Assembly (NCBI GenBank): GCA_030695785.1
Contig: JAUYPR010000036.1
Span: forward strand, 1 to 11,135
Reading direction: 5' to 3'
Length of the DNA: 11,135 nucleotides
From: a bacterium
Lineage (GTDB): Bacteria > Patescibacteriota > Microgenomatia > JAUYPR01
Shown here: positions 1 through 7,338 of the stretch, one piece after another
Layout of the letters: the number at the start of each line of letters is the position of its first letter
How positions within the stretch are numbered: the first letter of the stretch is position 1
The notes under the pieces: model-generated
What the model was told of the DNA's origin: nothing
Seen by the model: only the letters and a program-made list of their open reading frames with translations
Databases searched by the model: none
Translations under genes and position numbers: made by a program

Positions 1-1104
1 ATCTATGGGTACTATGGATCGAGAGTCATCGTCCCGCTTGTGGTAGGGGGGCTACTGTTGAGTCGGTATCAATCTATTCATCGAGCATGGATTCGAGGTT
101 GGGTCGGTCCGATCTTAGTTGGAATTCTTCTTTTATCTCCACTGCTTTTGGCATTGCGGATAAATCCTGAAGTTATTTTTGGCCGCGCGCGGCATGTGAG
201 TGTGTTTACTGACCCGAGTGTTCGCTTGCGCGTGTGGGATGACATCGCGCGCGATGGAGAAACAATTGCTTCACCCATCGTTCGTTTTTGGCACAACAAG
301 CCGTTCGCATACAGCGCGGATATTTTTGAACGATTTACACAACATCTTGATTTCCGATTTCTTTTCCTCACAGGAGATAAAGCAGAACCGTTTGAGCTTC
401 CAGGTTTAGGGCCGATGTTGTGGATAATGTTCCCATTTTTTCTGCTTGGTTTTTACCGTCTGGTTCACGAACGGCCGCGAGGGTGGAGTGTATTGCTTCT
501 TTGGATGTTTGTCGCCATTATTCCTGCGTCACTGACGTTTTTAACACCGGCTTCAAACCGCAGTTTTTTTATGGTGATCCCCTCAATCGCAATTGTGGCA
601 TTTGGTGCGGAGTTGCTTTTTATGTATCGGCACCGATTCCTCATGATTATCATCGTCATACTAACAATACTGGATGTTGGGTATTTCCTCCATCAATATT
701 ATGTCCGGTTGCCGATTGAGTTGGGCGATAAATATCGCTATGGTCTTAAAGATGTCGTTCAATCTGTTGTTTCAAGGCAAGACAAGTATGAAAAAGTTGT
801 GCTGTCAAATAGCGCCGCGCACTTCATTTACTTTTTGTTCTATACACGGCAAGATCCAGTTCGGTATCAACAAACGATGCGTATGAATTCGGCACTGGAT
901 AAATTTGGGTTTGAACATGTGGACGGATATGGAAAATATGAGTTTCGCCGCACGTTCAACTGGCGCGACGAACCAAAACACACGGGGATTTTATATGTTG
1001 CGGCCGATCATGAAGTCCCTGGCGATGTCCCCATTGGCTACAACGTCCGCAATGTCATCTCTTATCCTAGCGGTATCCCTGCATATGAGATCTTTGACCT
1101 CTAG
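1..1104 (+). CDS. GT-C family (GT39/ArnT-PMT-like) membrane glycosyltransferase, C-terminal part
   Basis: The frame is open from the first base, so this is the last 367 residues of a gene that starts left of the window; the GTG at 40 lies inside a membrane helix and is not a real start. By family, the protein would move a sugar from a polyprenyl-phosphate donor to an acceptor on the outer membrane face. Visible residues begin at a conserved segment (about 2-13, GYYGSRVIVPL) that matches NAHRLFTPLLF in the gene at 5103 and YHAARIFIPL in the gene at 7335. Membrane helices lie near 9-20, 34-52, 139-159, 168-185, 193-212 and 216-235. The loop near 66-71 holds VSVFTD, also seen in the paralogs. 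A soluble tail of about 130 residues follows. The catalytic Asp-Glu region lies outside the window, so activity cannot be judged. It ends with TAG and overlaps the convergent gene by 38 bp. Confidence 0.85.
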   Translation: MYGYYGSRVIVPLVVGGLLLSRYQSIHRAWIRGWVGPILVGILLLSPLLLALRINPEVIFGRARHVSVFTDPSVRLRVWDDIARDGETIASPIVRFWHNKPFAYSADIFERFTQHLDFRFLFLTGDKAEPFELPGLGPMLWIMFPFFLLGFYRLVHERPRGWSVLLLWMFVAIIPASLTFLTPASNRSFFMVIPSIAIVAFGAELLFMYRHRFLMIIIVILTILDVGYFLHQYYVRLPIELGDKYRYGLKDVVQSVVSRQDKYEKVVLSNSAAHFIYFLFYTRQDPVRYQQTMRMNSALDKFGFEHVDGYGKYEFRRTFNWRDEPKHTGILYVAADHEVPGDVPIGYNVRNVISYPSGIPAYEIFDL

Positions 1105-2788
1105 AATTCATACTCGAATTCTTTATGAGAAGTATCGTTATTCCAATACTGAGAACGCTTGTGATATTCGCAAGTTGATGTAAAGAAGGGTCACGGAGTT
1201 CAATTGTGATGCGGTGTTGGCCCTCAGGAACAGTAAAATCCCAAATTCCATAACTATCAACCTGCGTCGGTTGTTGGACACCGTCGAAAAAAAGATTCCA
1301 TGTTGGGAAATAGAATTGATTGATACTAAGCCGGCTGTTCGTCTTCGCGTCCGCGTCAAATGCTATCAGATTTGACGTTTTTATAACATGACCAATTTCG
1401 ATTTCTCCATCAAGCACATTGACTGTTCGATCAACAGGGTCTTCAGCAAGCTTCAGATTCGCGCCGACGGGGGTGTATTCTTCGTAAGAACTGCTTGTTT
1501 GTGTCGGATAGACATACTGCATTGGGTTTGATTCATACAAATTCACACGAATATGATTGCGGTTTGCGTAAAAAGTAAGAAAGATGAGGCCGACAGATAA
1601 TACCACTGTTAAAAATTTTGGTCGTATCCTCGATGTTATATACCCGCCCAACAGTGCACTGCACGTTGTGGTGATGAGTAAAAATCTCCAAGGAAAATCA
1701 ACGGTCACATATTGTTTGATCGCAAGCCATATTGGTTTTGAGTATTCTGTCATCATTATTAAACTTCCGGCAAAAACAAGAAGAAACAGGATTGCAATTG
1801 CGTCAAGCGACCGAAGTCTTCGCCTCCACAATAGAAAGAGAATGAGAAAAACACTCAGCCCCACGACGATCCACTGCGGAATCCCTAATTGAAACGACAT
1901 CGCATCATACTTGGTTCCTGGGAACGAAAACCCAAATCCCCACGGAGAATAGAACAGCTGTTTAAATGTGACAAAGTGATCAAAGATATGACTTGGGGGG
2001 AAACCACCAATATACTGTTTCATATCAAGCGATGGAAGAAGATAAAAACTTGCGAGGCCGAGTCCAAGAAAGACACCGAGGATTGAAGTCAATAACAGCT
2101 TCATTTTTGTTTTCGAAAAGACGGACAAAGTGATCCAAAAAAGTAGGATAGGAAGAATTGCAAGTTGCGTGATAATAACATGGGAAAGAATGAGTCCGGC
2201 AAGTCCGAGACCAAGAAACAACACGCCTCGACGATAGTATTGCCGAGAGAGACTGAAGCATCCCCACAAAACAAGCGGCAGGAAAATCCACGTAAAATGT
2301 TCGCCTAATGAACCACGGACGAAGATCGTCGAAAACCTATATGGGGCCCAGAGGTAAAGGACTGCGGCAAAGAATCCTGCCCATTTTCCCCAGAGATCTT
2401 TTACGAACCCGTACATAATCAATCCCGAAATAGGGTAGGCGAGGATGAATAAGATTTTTATCGAATCAGCAAGTGAAAACCCAAAACGCAAAAAAAGCTC
2501 GCCAAGAAAAAAAGGAAGTTGATAGGTAAAATAAAAAAGAGGATATCCAAATCCGTATAATGCCTGTCCGGCCCACCGGACTGGAAATTGTCCATCGAGT
2601 ATTCCTTGATGAAAATGAAGCAATCGGACGATTTGGTGGTAGCCGTCATGGCTCGTGAAAAACCCGGGATGAAAAAGTGCTTGGGTGCCTTTAAGTGACA
2701 GAAGAAGAAGGTAAAGACTCGGACCTTTGAGAACGTTTCGGATGATCGTTTGATATGATGTGAACGTCACGTGACCATCATACAACAA
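1067..2788 (-). CDS. Multispanning membrane protein, 6-pyruvoyl-tetrahydropterin synthase-related domain family
   Basis: A 573-residue integral membrane protein. The N-terminal motif HPGFFTSHDG at 40-49, R71-W72, the Y-G-F-G-Y-P-L-F stretch at 78-85, APYR at 148-151, RGSLGEH at 158-164 and PWRFL at 366-370 match the family named '6-pyruvoyl-tetrahydropterin synthase-related', which despite its name consists of GT-C-like membrane proteins of unproven function. About ten or more helices cover residues 25-410. A beta-rich tail (about 420-535, with a W497...D502-G503 element) and a last helix near 541-556 follow. The start is uncertain. TTG at 2788 gives the longest frame, TTG at 2785 is possible, and GTG at 2770 would give 567 residues; none has a good Shine-Dalgarno site, and no ATG occurs before the conserved motif. 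It is the only minus-strand gene here, divergent from the YfhO-like gene. A role in glycan or lipid-linked sugar transfer is inferred. Confidence 0.85.
   Translation of the reverse strand: MLYDGHVTFTSYQTIIRNVLKGPSLYLLLLSLKGTQALFHPGFFTSHDGYHQIVRLLHFHQGILDGQFPVRWAGQALYGFGYPLFYFTYQLPFFLGELFLRFGFSLADSIKILFILAYPISGLIMYGFVKDLWGKWAGFFAAVLYLWAPYRFSTIFVRGSLGEHFTWIFLPLVLWGCFSLSRQYYRRGVLFLGLGLAGLILSHVIITQLAILPILLFWITLSVFSKTKMKLLLTSILGVFLGLGLASFYLLPSLDMKQYIGGFPPSHIFDHFVTFKQLFYSPWGFGFSFPGTKYDAMSFQLGIPQWIVVGLSVFLILFLLWRRRLRSLDAIAILFLLVFAGSLIMMTEYSKPIWLAIKQYVTVDFPWRFLLITTTCSALLGGYITSRIRPKFLTVVLSVGLIFLTFYANRNHIRVNLYESNPMQYVYPTQTSSSYEEYTPVGANLKLAEDPVDRTVNVLDGEIEIGHVIKTSNLIAFDADAKTNSRLSINQFYFPTWNLFFDGVQQPTQVDSYGIWDFTVPEGQHRITIELRDPSLHQLANITSVLSIGITILLIKNSSMNSRGQRSHMQGYR
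2754..2782. promoter_or_regulatory. Candidate divergent promoter/operator with inverted repeat
   Basis: A perfect 10-bp palindrome, GTCACGTGAC, sits at 2766-2775. It is flanked by TATGATG at 2754-2760 and its reverse complement CATCATA at 2776-2782, so the whole is an imperfect inverted repeat with five unpaired bases on the left side. Both outer arms contain TATGAT, a good -10 box, one facing each way. The plus-strand box would start RNA about 37 bases before the ATG at 2803. The minus-strand box would start RNA close to the GTG at 2770, giving a leaderless message. I see no convincing -35 box on either strand. The region lies in the first codons of the minus-strand gene if that gene starts at 2788. 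Confidence 0.35.
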
Positions 2789-2802
2789 AGGATGGAAAGC
2801 GC

Positions 2803-5106
2803 ATGAATAAATTCATCCCTCTTTTTGCCATGTTCGGTTTATGGATCTTATTTTTCTTCCCTCTCCATGAGGGAAAAGTGCCCATGCCGGCAGAGGCATT
2901 GGTCACCCAATATTTTCCATGGAATATGAGTGATTACGGATTGTCAGATCGGCGGGCGGCCATTGCAACCGACGTATTTCGTCAACAACTTCCGTGGTTA
3001 TCGCTTGTGGTCGATGAAATCAGAGCCGGTCGGTGGCCGCTTTGGAACCCTTACAATTTCTCCGGCATGCCGCTTTTGGCAAATTTACAGTCGCACGTCT
3101 TTCATCCATCGACGCTTCTTTTTTTATTGTTGCCTCTGATTCCCGCATGGGTCATATTTGTTGTTAGTCTTCCTCTCGTCGCCGGCATCTCGATGTATCT
3201 TTTTCTTCGTGCGCTCGGTCGGTCCACTCCAGCCTCATTGGTAGGAATGATTGGATGGATGGGGGCGAGCTTTATTATTCTTTGGCTGCCGTGGGGATTT
3301 ATCCCGTATGGAATCGTGATATTGCCATTGCTTCTTTGGTGTGTCGAGAAACTCGTCAAAGATTCAAGATGGTGGATCCTTTTTGTACTGCTCCTTTTTG
3401 CCGAGATCGTTAGCGGTTATGTTCAGGTCGTTTTGTACACGCTGATGGTTGTTGGAGTGTATAGCGGCTTTGTTTTTTTCAGAGAACGGGTGCATCGAGG
3501 AAGATTGATTGTTTTGATTGTTCTCGCATTCATTGTTTCCTTCGGTCTTTCAGCAATTCAACTTCTTCCATCGTGGGAAGCATATAAACTTTCTCCGCGT
3601 GAAGGACAAGCCTCATCTGAGATTTTTTTCTCGTATCTTTTGCGGCCGGAATATTTTACGACACTGCTTGCGCCGTCATTTTATGGAAATCCTTTGAACC
3701 ATAATCTTTTCAAGACGCAGTATCACGAAACGATGTTGTTTGTTGGGATTGTCGTGTTGTTTTTTGCTCTTGTATCGGTATTTGGAAAGAAAAAAGCAAA
3801 GCTCGAATGGTTTTTTCTTCTGCTCGGTTTGACGAGTATTCTTTTTGCCTTACCCACACCACTCGCATCGTTGCCGGTTTTTTTGCAGATTCCCATTTTA
3901 AGCAGCGGCATTCCGAGCCGTATCATTGCCCTCACGCAATTTTCACTGATCGTCCTTGCGAGTTTTGGGTTTGATCGTTGGAGGAAAGGAGAGATGCGGA
4001 ATGTGTTCTTTAGCCTTTTTGTGCTCGGAGCCGGATTGGGTTCATTGTGGTTTATTGCGGTGACGCACGCGTGGCAGCTTTCTTTGCGCGCGCTATTTGT
4101 TCCATCTTTGGTTATTGGCACCATTGCAGCTGTGGTCGTCGGGCATCGTTGGATCGGATCTTTCAGACGAGTCGCGATGGCTGCTTTTATTGTTATTGCT
4201 ATGGTTGAGGCCGCGCATTTCTTTCATCGAAACGTCGCATTTTCTTCCAGAGACCTGATTTTTCCTGCTCACCCTGTTTTGTCATGGCTGCAAGACCATC
4301 AAAACATTGATCGGCATTATGGAGAAGGACGGGCGGGTTTTGATTTTAATTTTTCGACCTACTATCGATTCTTTTCAACTGAAGGGTTTGATTCACTTTA
4401 TCCTCGAAGATATGGCGAATTATTAGCGTCTGCTCGTGATGGTCAATTACCCAAAGAGATTTTACGATCGGATGCCATCCTACCCGCGTCCTATTCTGCC
4501 CAAAAAGAGCGACTGATGAATCTTCTGGGCATTCGATATATTTTTCACCAGGAAGGATACCTGGATCAAGAGTTCAGCCAAAGACTTCGTGAAAAAAACA
4601 CTCCCCTCTTTAGGGAAGGGGAGACGCTCATTGTTGAAAATACTGACGCGTTGCCGCGGGTTTTTCTGGCGTCAAACTATGAAATATTTTCAGACAGAGT
4701 CAGCCTTATCGAGCGACTTTACGATCCAATGTTTGACCAACGTCGCACAATATTACTTGAGGAAGATCCGGGTTTTTCTCCCCGTGATGATGCTGAAAAA
4801 GGATCCGTCCAAATCGAATCGTACCTTCCCTCCTCTCTCAGCATGCATGTTCAAACGGACCAACTTCAACTGTTATTTTTATCCGATCAATGGTATCCAG
4901 GTTGGACGGCGACCGTTGATGGTCGGGGTACAAAGATTTACAGGGCGAACGACTCGTTTCGCGCAGTTGTTGTGCCTGCGGGAAGTCATCAGGTACAATT
5001 TACCTACAAACCTTTGTCGTTTGAGATTGGAAAGAAGATGACGATTGGAAGTTTTCTTTTGTTCTTAGGATTGTCAATGTTGTTTTGGAGAAACCGTCTT
5101 CTATGA
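2803..5106 (+). CDS. YfhO-family membrane protein
   Basis: A 767-residue protein with about 12-14 membrane helices. The start is ATG at 2803 with AAAGGA at 2787-2792, ten bases upstream. The N-terminal half carries the pattern I associate with YfhO-like proteins: a first helix, then VPMPAEALVTQYFPW at 26-40, WPLWNPYNFSGMPLLAN at 78-94 and HPSTLLFLLLP at 101-111, followed by helices up to about 475. The extracytoplasmic part (about 480-740) ends in a beta-rich module (WYPGWTATVDG at 697-707, then IYRANDSFRAVVVPAGSHQ at 712-730) and a last helix at about 747-763. Bacillus YfhO has been linked to glycosylation of lipoteichoic acid; the substrate here is unknown. The stop TGA shares bases with the next gene's ATG, which implies translational coupling with the GT39-like enzyme. 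A GC-rich hairpin lies inside the coding region at 4601-4623. Confidence 0.9.
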   Translation: MNKFIPLFAMFGLWILFFFPLHEGKVPMPAEALVTQYFPWNMSDYGLSDRRAAIATDVFRQQLPWLSLVVDEIRAGRWPLWNPYNFSGMPLLANLQSHVFHPSTLLFLLLPLIPAWVIFVVSLPLVAGISMYLFLRALGRSTPASLVGMIGWMGASFIILWLPWGFIPYGIVILPLLLWCVEKLVKDSRWWILFVLLLFAEIVSGYVQVVLYTLMVVGVYSGFVFFRERVHRGRLIVLIVLAFIVSFGLSAIQLLPSWEAYKLSPREGQASSEIFFSYLLRPEYFTTLLAPSFYGNPLNHNLFKTQYHETMLFVGIVVLFFALVSVFGKKKAKLEWFFLLLGLTSILFALPTPLASLPVFLQIPILSSGIPSRIIALTQFSLIVLASFGFDRWRKGEMRNVFFSLFVLGAGLGSLWFIAVTHAWQLSLRALFVPSLVIGTIAAVVVGHRWIGSFRRVAMAAFIVIAMVEAAHFFHRNVAFSSRDLIFPAHPVLSWLQDHQNIDRHYGEGRAGFDFNFSTYYRFFSTEGFDSLYPRRYGELLASARDGQLPKEILRSDAILPASYSAQKERLMNLLGIRYIFHQEGYLDQEFSQRLREKNTPLFREGETLIVENTDALPRVFLASNYEIFSDRVSLIERLYDPMFDQRRTILLEEDPGFSPRDDAEKGSVQIESYLPSSLSMHVQTDQLQLLFLSDQWYPGWTATVDGRGTKIYRANDSFRAVVVPAGSHQVQFTYKPLSFEIGKKMTIGSFLLFLGLSMLFWRNRLL
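4591..4623 (-). terminator. Possible antisense intrinsic terminator inside the YfhO-like gene
   Basis: Read on the minus strand, CTCCCCT pairs with AGGGGAG (7-bp stem, mostly G-C, 9-base loop; plus coordinates 4601-4607 and 4617-4623). A TG and seven T residues follow, which is the form of a Rho-independent terminator. No minus-strand gene lies to its right in the window, so if it works it would stop antisense RNA. It may also be chance, since the bases encode an ordinary-looking part of the protein. Confidence 0.3.
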
Positions 5107-6713
5107 CGAAATATATACTCATTGGGATTCTTGTTCTTGCCGCCACCCTTCGTCTGGTCGGTCTTGGGACGAATCCACCAAGTTTGTATTGGGACGAAGT
5201 CAGCCTTGGATACAATGCGTACAGCATTTTAAAAACAGGAAAAGATGAACACGGAAACTCTTTTCCTCAGGTCACGTTTCCTGCATTTGGCGACTACAAG
5301 CCTCCAGGATATATCTATGCGGCTGTTCCTTCGATCGCCGTCTTTGGGTTGAATGAATTCGCAGTCCGTTTCCCTTCTGCAATTGCAGGTTTTTTTGCGG
5401 TCTTCCTTACATATCTTTTGGCGCTGCGATTATTTCGGCGTGCTGACGTCGCACTTGTCGCCGCTCTCCTTCTCGCTCTTTCTCCCTGGCATATCAATCT
5501 GTCGCGTGCGGCGTTTGAAGCGAACCTTGCGACCACGTTTGTATTGGCCGCGGTGTATTGGTTTGTGCGGGGGGTGCAAGGATCAGGCGTATGGTTTGTT
5601 CTCGCGGCGCTGTTTGCCGCGTTTTCGATGCACACCTTCAACGCCCATCGTCTTTTTACCCCACTTCTTTTTATGGGATTTGGGTTTCTTTTTTTGAAGC
5701 AATTATGGGAACGTCGTGCATTGATTGTTGTTTCATTGCTTATTGCGGGTTTGTTCCTTTTTCCACTCGTTCAACATCTCCGGTCCGATGAGGGACAGCT
5801 GCGATTTCAAGAAGTGTCTATCTTTACCGATCTTGAGCCGATTAAACAGTCAAATGAATGGATTGAAAAAGACAGCAACGTATGGTGGGCAAATATTATC
5901 CATAATCGCCGCGTGCTTTTTGCATTTCAATTTTTTCAGCATTATCTGCATCATTGGAACGGGATGTATTTATTTGTGACAGGGGACATGAATCCCCGTT
6001 TTTCCGTTCAAACAGTCGGCCAGTTGTACCTTGTCGAACTCCCTTTTCTGATCCTCGGTTGGTTTTGGCTTTTTCGAAAGAAAGAGAACGCACGATGGAT
6101 ATTGCTGTGGTGGTTTTTGATTGCGCCAATCCCCGCGGCGATGGCGCGGGAGACGCCGCACGCGCTTCGGACCATGATGATATTGCCGACTTTTCAACTC
6201 GTCACCGCATATGGATGGTTGAGCATGTTGAATGGAATCAAACGTGAATCTTCCCGACGATGGTTGATTGCGGCAAGTGCCATGTTGTTTGCAGTGTCCG
6301 TCGGAATATATCTTTGGACGTATTGGGTAACATATCCGGTGCAATACGCAGGGGTTTGGCAGTATGGGTACAAACAAGCGATTGAGCGCGTTCGGCCAAT
6401 CATGGATGATTACGATGAGATTGTCATGACGACTGTGTACGGACGACCGTATATCTACTGGCTTTTTTATCTTCACTATCCGCCTGGTGTATTTCAAACA
6501 GACCGTGGTCGAATCTTTCAGGATCAATATGGGTTTTATCATGTTGGGGGGTTTGACAAGTTGACGTTTCGTGACATTGCATGGGAGCATGAAGTATTGG
6601 ATGGAAAAAAACTGTTTATTGCGTTTCCCGGCCATATTCCTGCAAATGTTCCGAGACTTTTCACGATCGACGGACCAAACGGAGAAAGGATTTTTGATGT
6701 GGTGGAAGGATAA
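5103..6713 (+). CDS. GT39/ArnT-PMT-like polyprenyl-phosphate-dependent glycosyltransferase (full length)
   Basis: A 536-residue GT-C enzyme. I chose ATG at 5103, which overlaps the upstream stop as ATGA, over the in-frame TTG at 5085; the protein then opens directly with its first membrane helix, and GGAG lies at 5087-5090. The first outer loop holds LYWDEVSLGYNAY (28-40); D31-E32 is the Asp-Glu pair expected to act in catalysis in this fold. FGDYKPPGYIYAAVPSI (62-78), VRFPSA (88-93) and PWHINLSRAAFEAN (128-141) follow. About 11-12 helices are present, with a large loop at about 226-300 (VSIFTD at 238-243, FVTGD at 291-295), then APIPAAMARETPHALR (341-356) and a soluble tail from about 412 (IYWLFY at 451-456). 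The sugar and acceptor are unknown. It is a paralog of the genes at 1 and 7335, and one base separates its stop from the next gene's ATG. Confidence 0.9.
   Translation: MTKYILIGILVLAATLRLVGLGTNPPSLYWDEVSLGYNAYSILKTGKDEHGNSFPQVTFPAFGDYKPPGYIYAAVPSIAVFGLNEFAVRFPSAIAGFFAVFLTYLLALRLFRRADVALVAALLLALSPWHINLSRAAFEANLATTFVLAAVYWFVRGVQGSGVWFVLAALFAAFSMHTFNAHRLFTPLLFMGFGFLFLKQLWERRALIVVSLLIAGLFLFPLVQHLRSDEGQLRFQEVSIFTDLEPIKQSNEWIEKDSNVWWANIIHNRRVLFAFQFFQHYLHHWNGMYLFVTGDMNPRFSVQTVGQLYLVELPFLILGWFWLFRKKENARWILLWWFLIAPIPAAMARETPHALRTMMILPTFQLVTAYGWLSMLNGIKRESSRRWLIAASAMLFAVSVGIYLWTYWVTYPVQYAGVWQYGYKQAIERVRPIMDDYDEIVMTTVYGRPYIYWLFYLHYPPGVFQTDRGRIFQDQYGFYHVGGFDKLTFRDIAWEHEVLDGKKLFIAFPGHIPANVPRLFTIDGPNGERIFDVVEG
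6704..6710 (+). promoter_or_regulatory. Ribosome binding site that fixes the start at 6715
   Basis: GGAAGGA lies four bases before the ATG at 6715, in the last codons of the upstream glycosyltransferase. This supports 6715 over ATG 6697 and over a start further upstream at 6571, which would run through the upstream gene in a different frame. Confidence 0.55.
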
Positions 6714-6714
6714 A

Positions 6715-7338
6715 ATGAAACGCCTCTTTCTTGCTGGTTTTAGTCTCATCTTTCTTTTTTTCATCACGACCTCCCTTCTCTTTTTGACGCGCGAAATGCC
6801 GCCGCCGAATAAGGAGTTTGAAAACCATCCGGGGGAAGAAGAATTGACCTCGCGCGCAAACACGGCTTGGAGCATCGCGACTGCTCGGGGGGATACGATC
6901 GGTCAAGCGATCAATCATCCCAGCGTGACGATCACTCGAGTATTGCTTAGTCGGTACCTTGAAGTCTATCGGTTGGATCCTTTGTTTTTCCCTGATTCAC
7001 GCTCATCATACCCCCTTCCAGGGATCGGTCTGGTTCCCTTCATAGTTCTTCCGTTTTTTGTCCTTGGTGCGTTTCTCATGCTGGGTTTACAGAGCCGTAT
7101 GCAAAAACTCATCATACTTACCGTTGTTCTGCTCGCGCCGATTCCAGGGATAGTCTTTCCTTGGTCAGCAGCAGCGCTTCTTCCAGTTTTGTTTGTGATG
7201 TACGGATTGGCCGCACGTACTGTCTGGAGTATTGTTGGTGACGCGTTGAAACATCGAGATTGGATTGCATACTTCTTTCTCGCAGTATTCTTCTTGAACG
7301 TTCTCTACATCGTGCATCAATGGATGTACCACCAATGA
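6715..7338 (+). CDS. Truncated GT-C paralog: membrane core without the catalytic N-terminal part
   Basis: A 207-residue membrane protein with helices near 5-24, 103-123, 132-146, 151-170 and 184-202 and an outer loop at about 27-100. It lines up with the central part of the GT39-like neighbours. LPGIGLVPFIVLPFFVLGAF (101-120) corresponds to LPGLGPMLWIMFPFFLLGF in the gene at 1, and LLAPIPGIVFP (139-149) to FLIAPIPAAM in the gene at 5103. It lacks the first roughly 200 residues, including the Asp-Glu loop, the PHALR-like motif and the soluble tail of about 130 residues, so it cannot be a normal transferase. The frame is intact, has a ribosome binding site, and is coupled on both sides (one base after the previous gene, ATGA overlap with the next), which argues for expression rather than simple decay. 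A partner or scaffold for the flanking enzymes is possible but unproven. Confidence 0.75.
   Translation: MKRLFLAGFSLIFLFFITTSLLFLTREMPPPNKEFENHPGEEELTSRANTAWSIATARGDTIGQAINHPSVTITRVLLSRYLEVYRLDPLFFPDSRSSYPLPGIGLVPFIVLPFFVLGAFLMLGLQSRMQKLIILTVVLLAPIPGIVFPWSAAALLPVLFVMYGLAARTVWSIVGDALKHRDWIAYFFLAVFFLNVLYIVHQWMYHQ

Noticed and set aside
1103..1122. AGAATTC...GAATTCT inverted repeat just after the first gene, as a possible terminator
   Set aside because: The stem is only 7 bp and AT-rich, the loop is 6 bases, and no T-run follows on either strand; it also lies within the coding end of the minus-strand gene.
2803..2816. Hairpin of ATGAAT and ATTCAT over the start codon of the YfhO-like gene
   Set aside because: The stem is all A-T except one pair on each side and the loop is too small for full pairing, so it is unlikely to be stable.
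3723..4124. Minus-strand open frame of 133 codons inside the YfhO-like gene
   Set aside because: It has no domain or start signal and lies wholly opposite a well-supported membrane-protein frame.
6571..6714. Longer N-terminus for the short GT-C paralog
   Set aside because: The added 48 residues come from the upstream gene read in another frame and are unlike the family; ATG 6715 has a good ribosome binding site and begins a membrane helix.
5970..6875. Long minus-strand open frame (301 codons) opposite the GT39-like gene
   Set aside because: Its product is basic, rich in Arg, Lys and His and without recognisable domains, while the plus-strand frame has clear family motifs throughout. It is a shadow frame.
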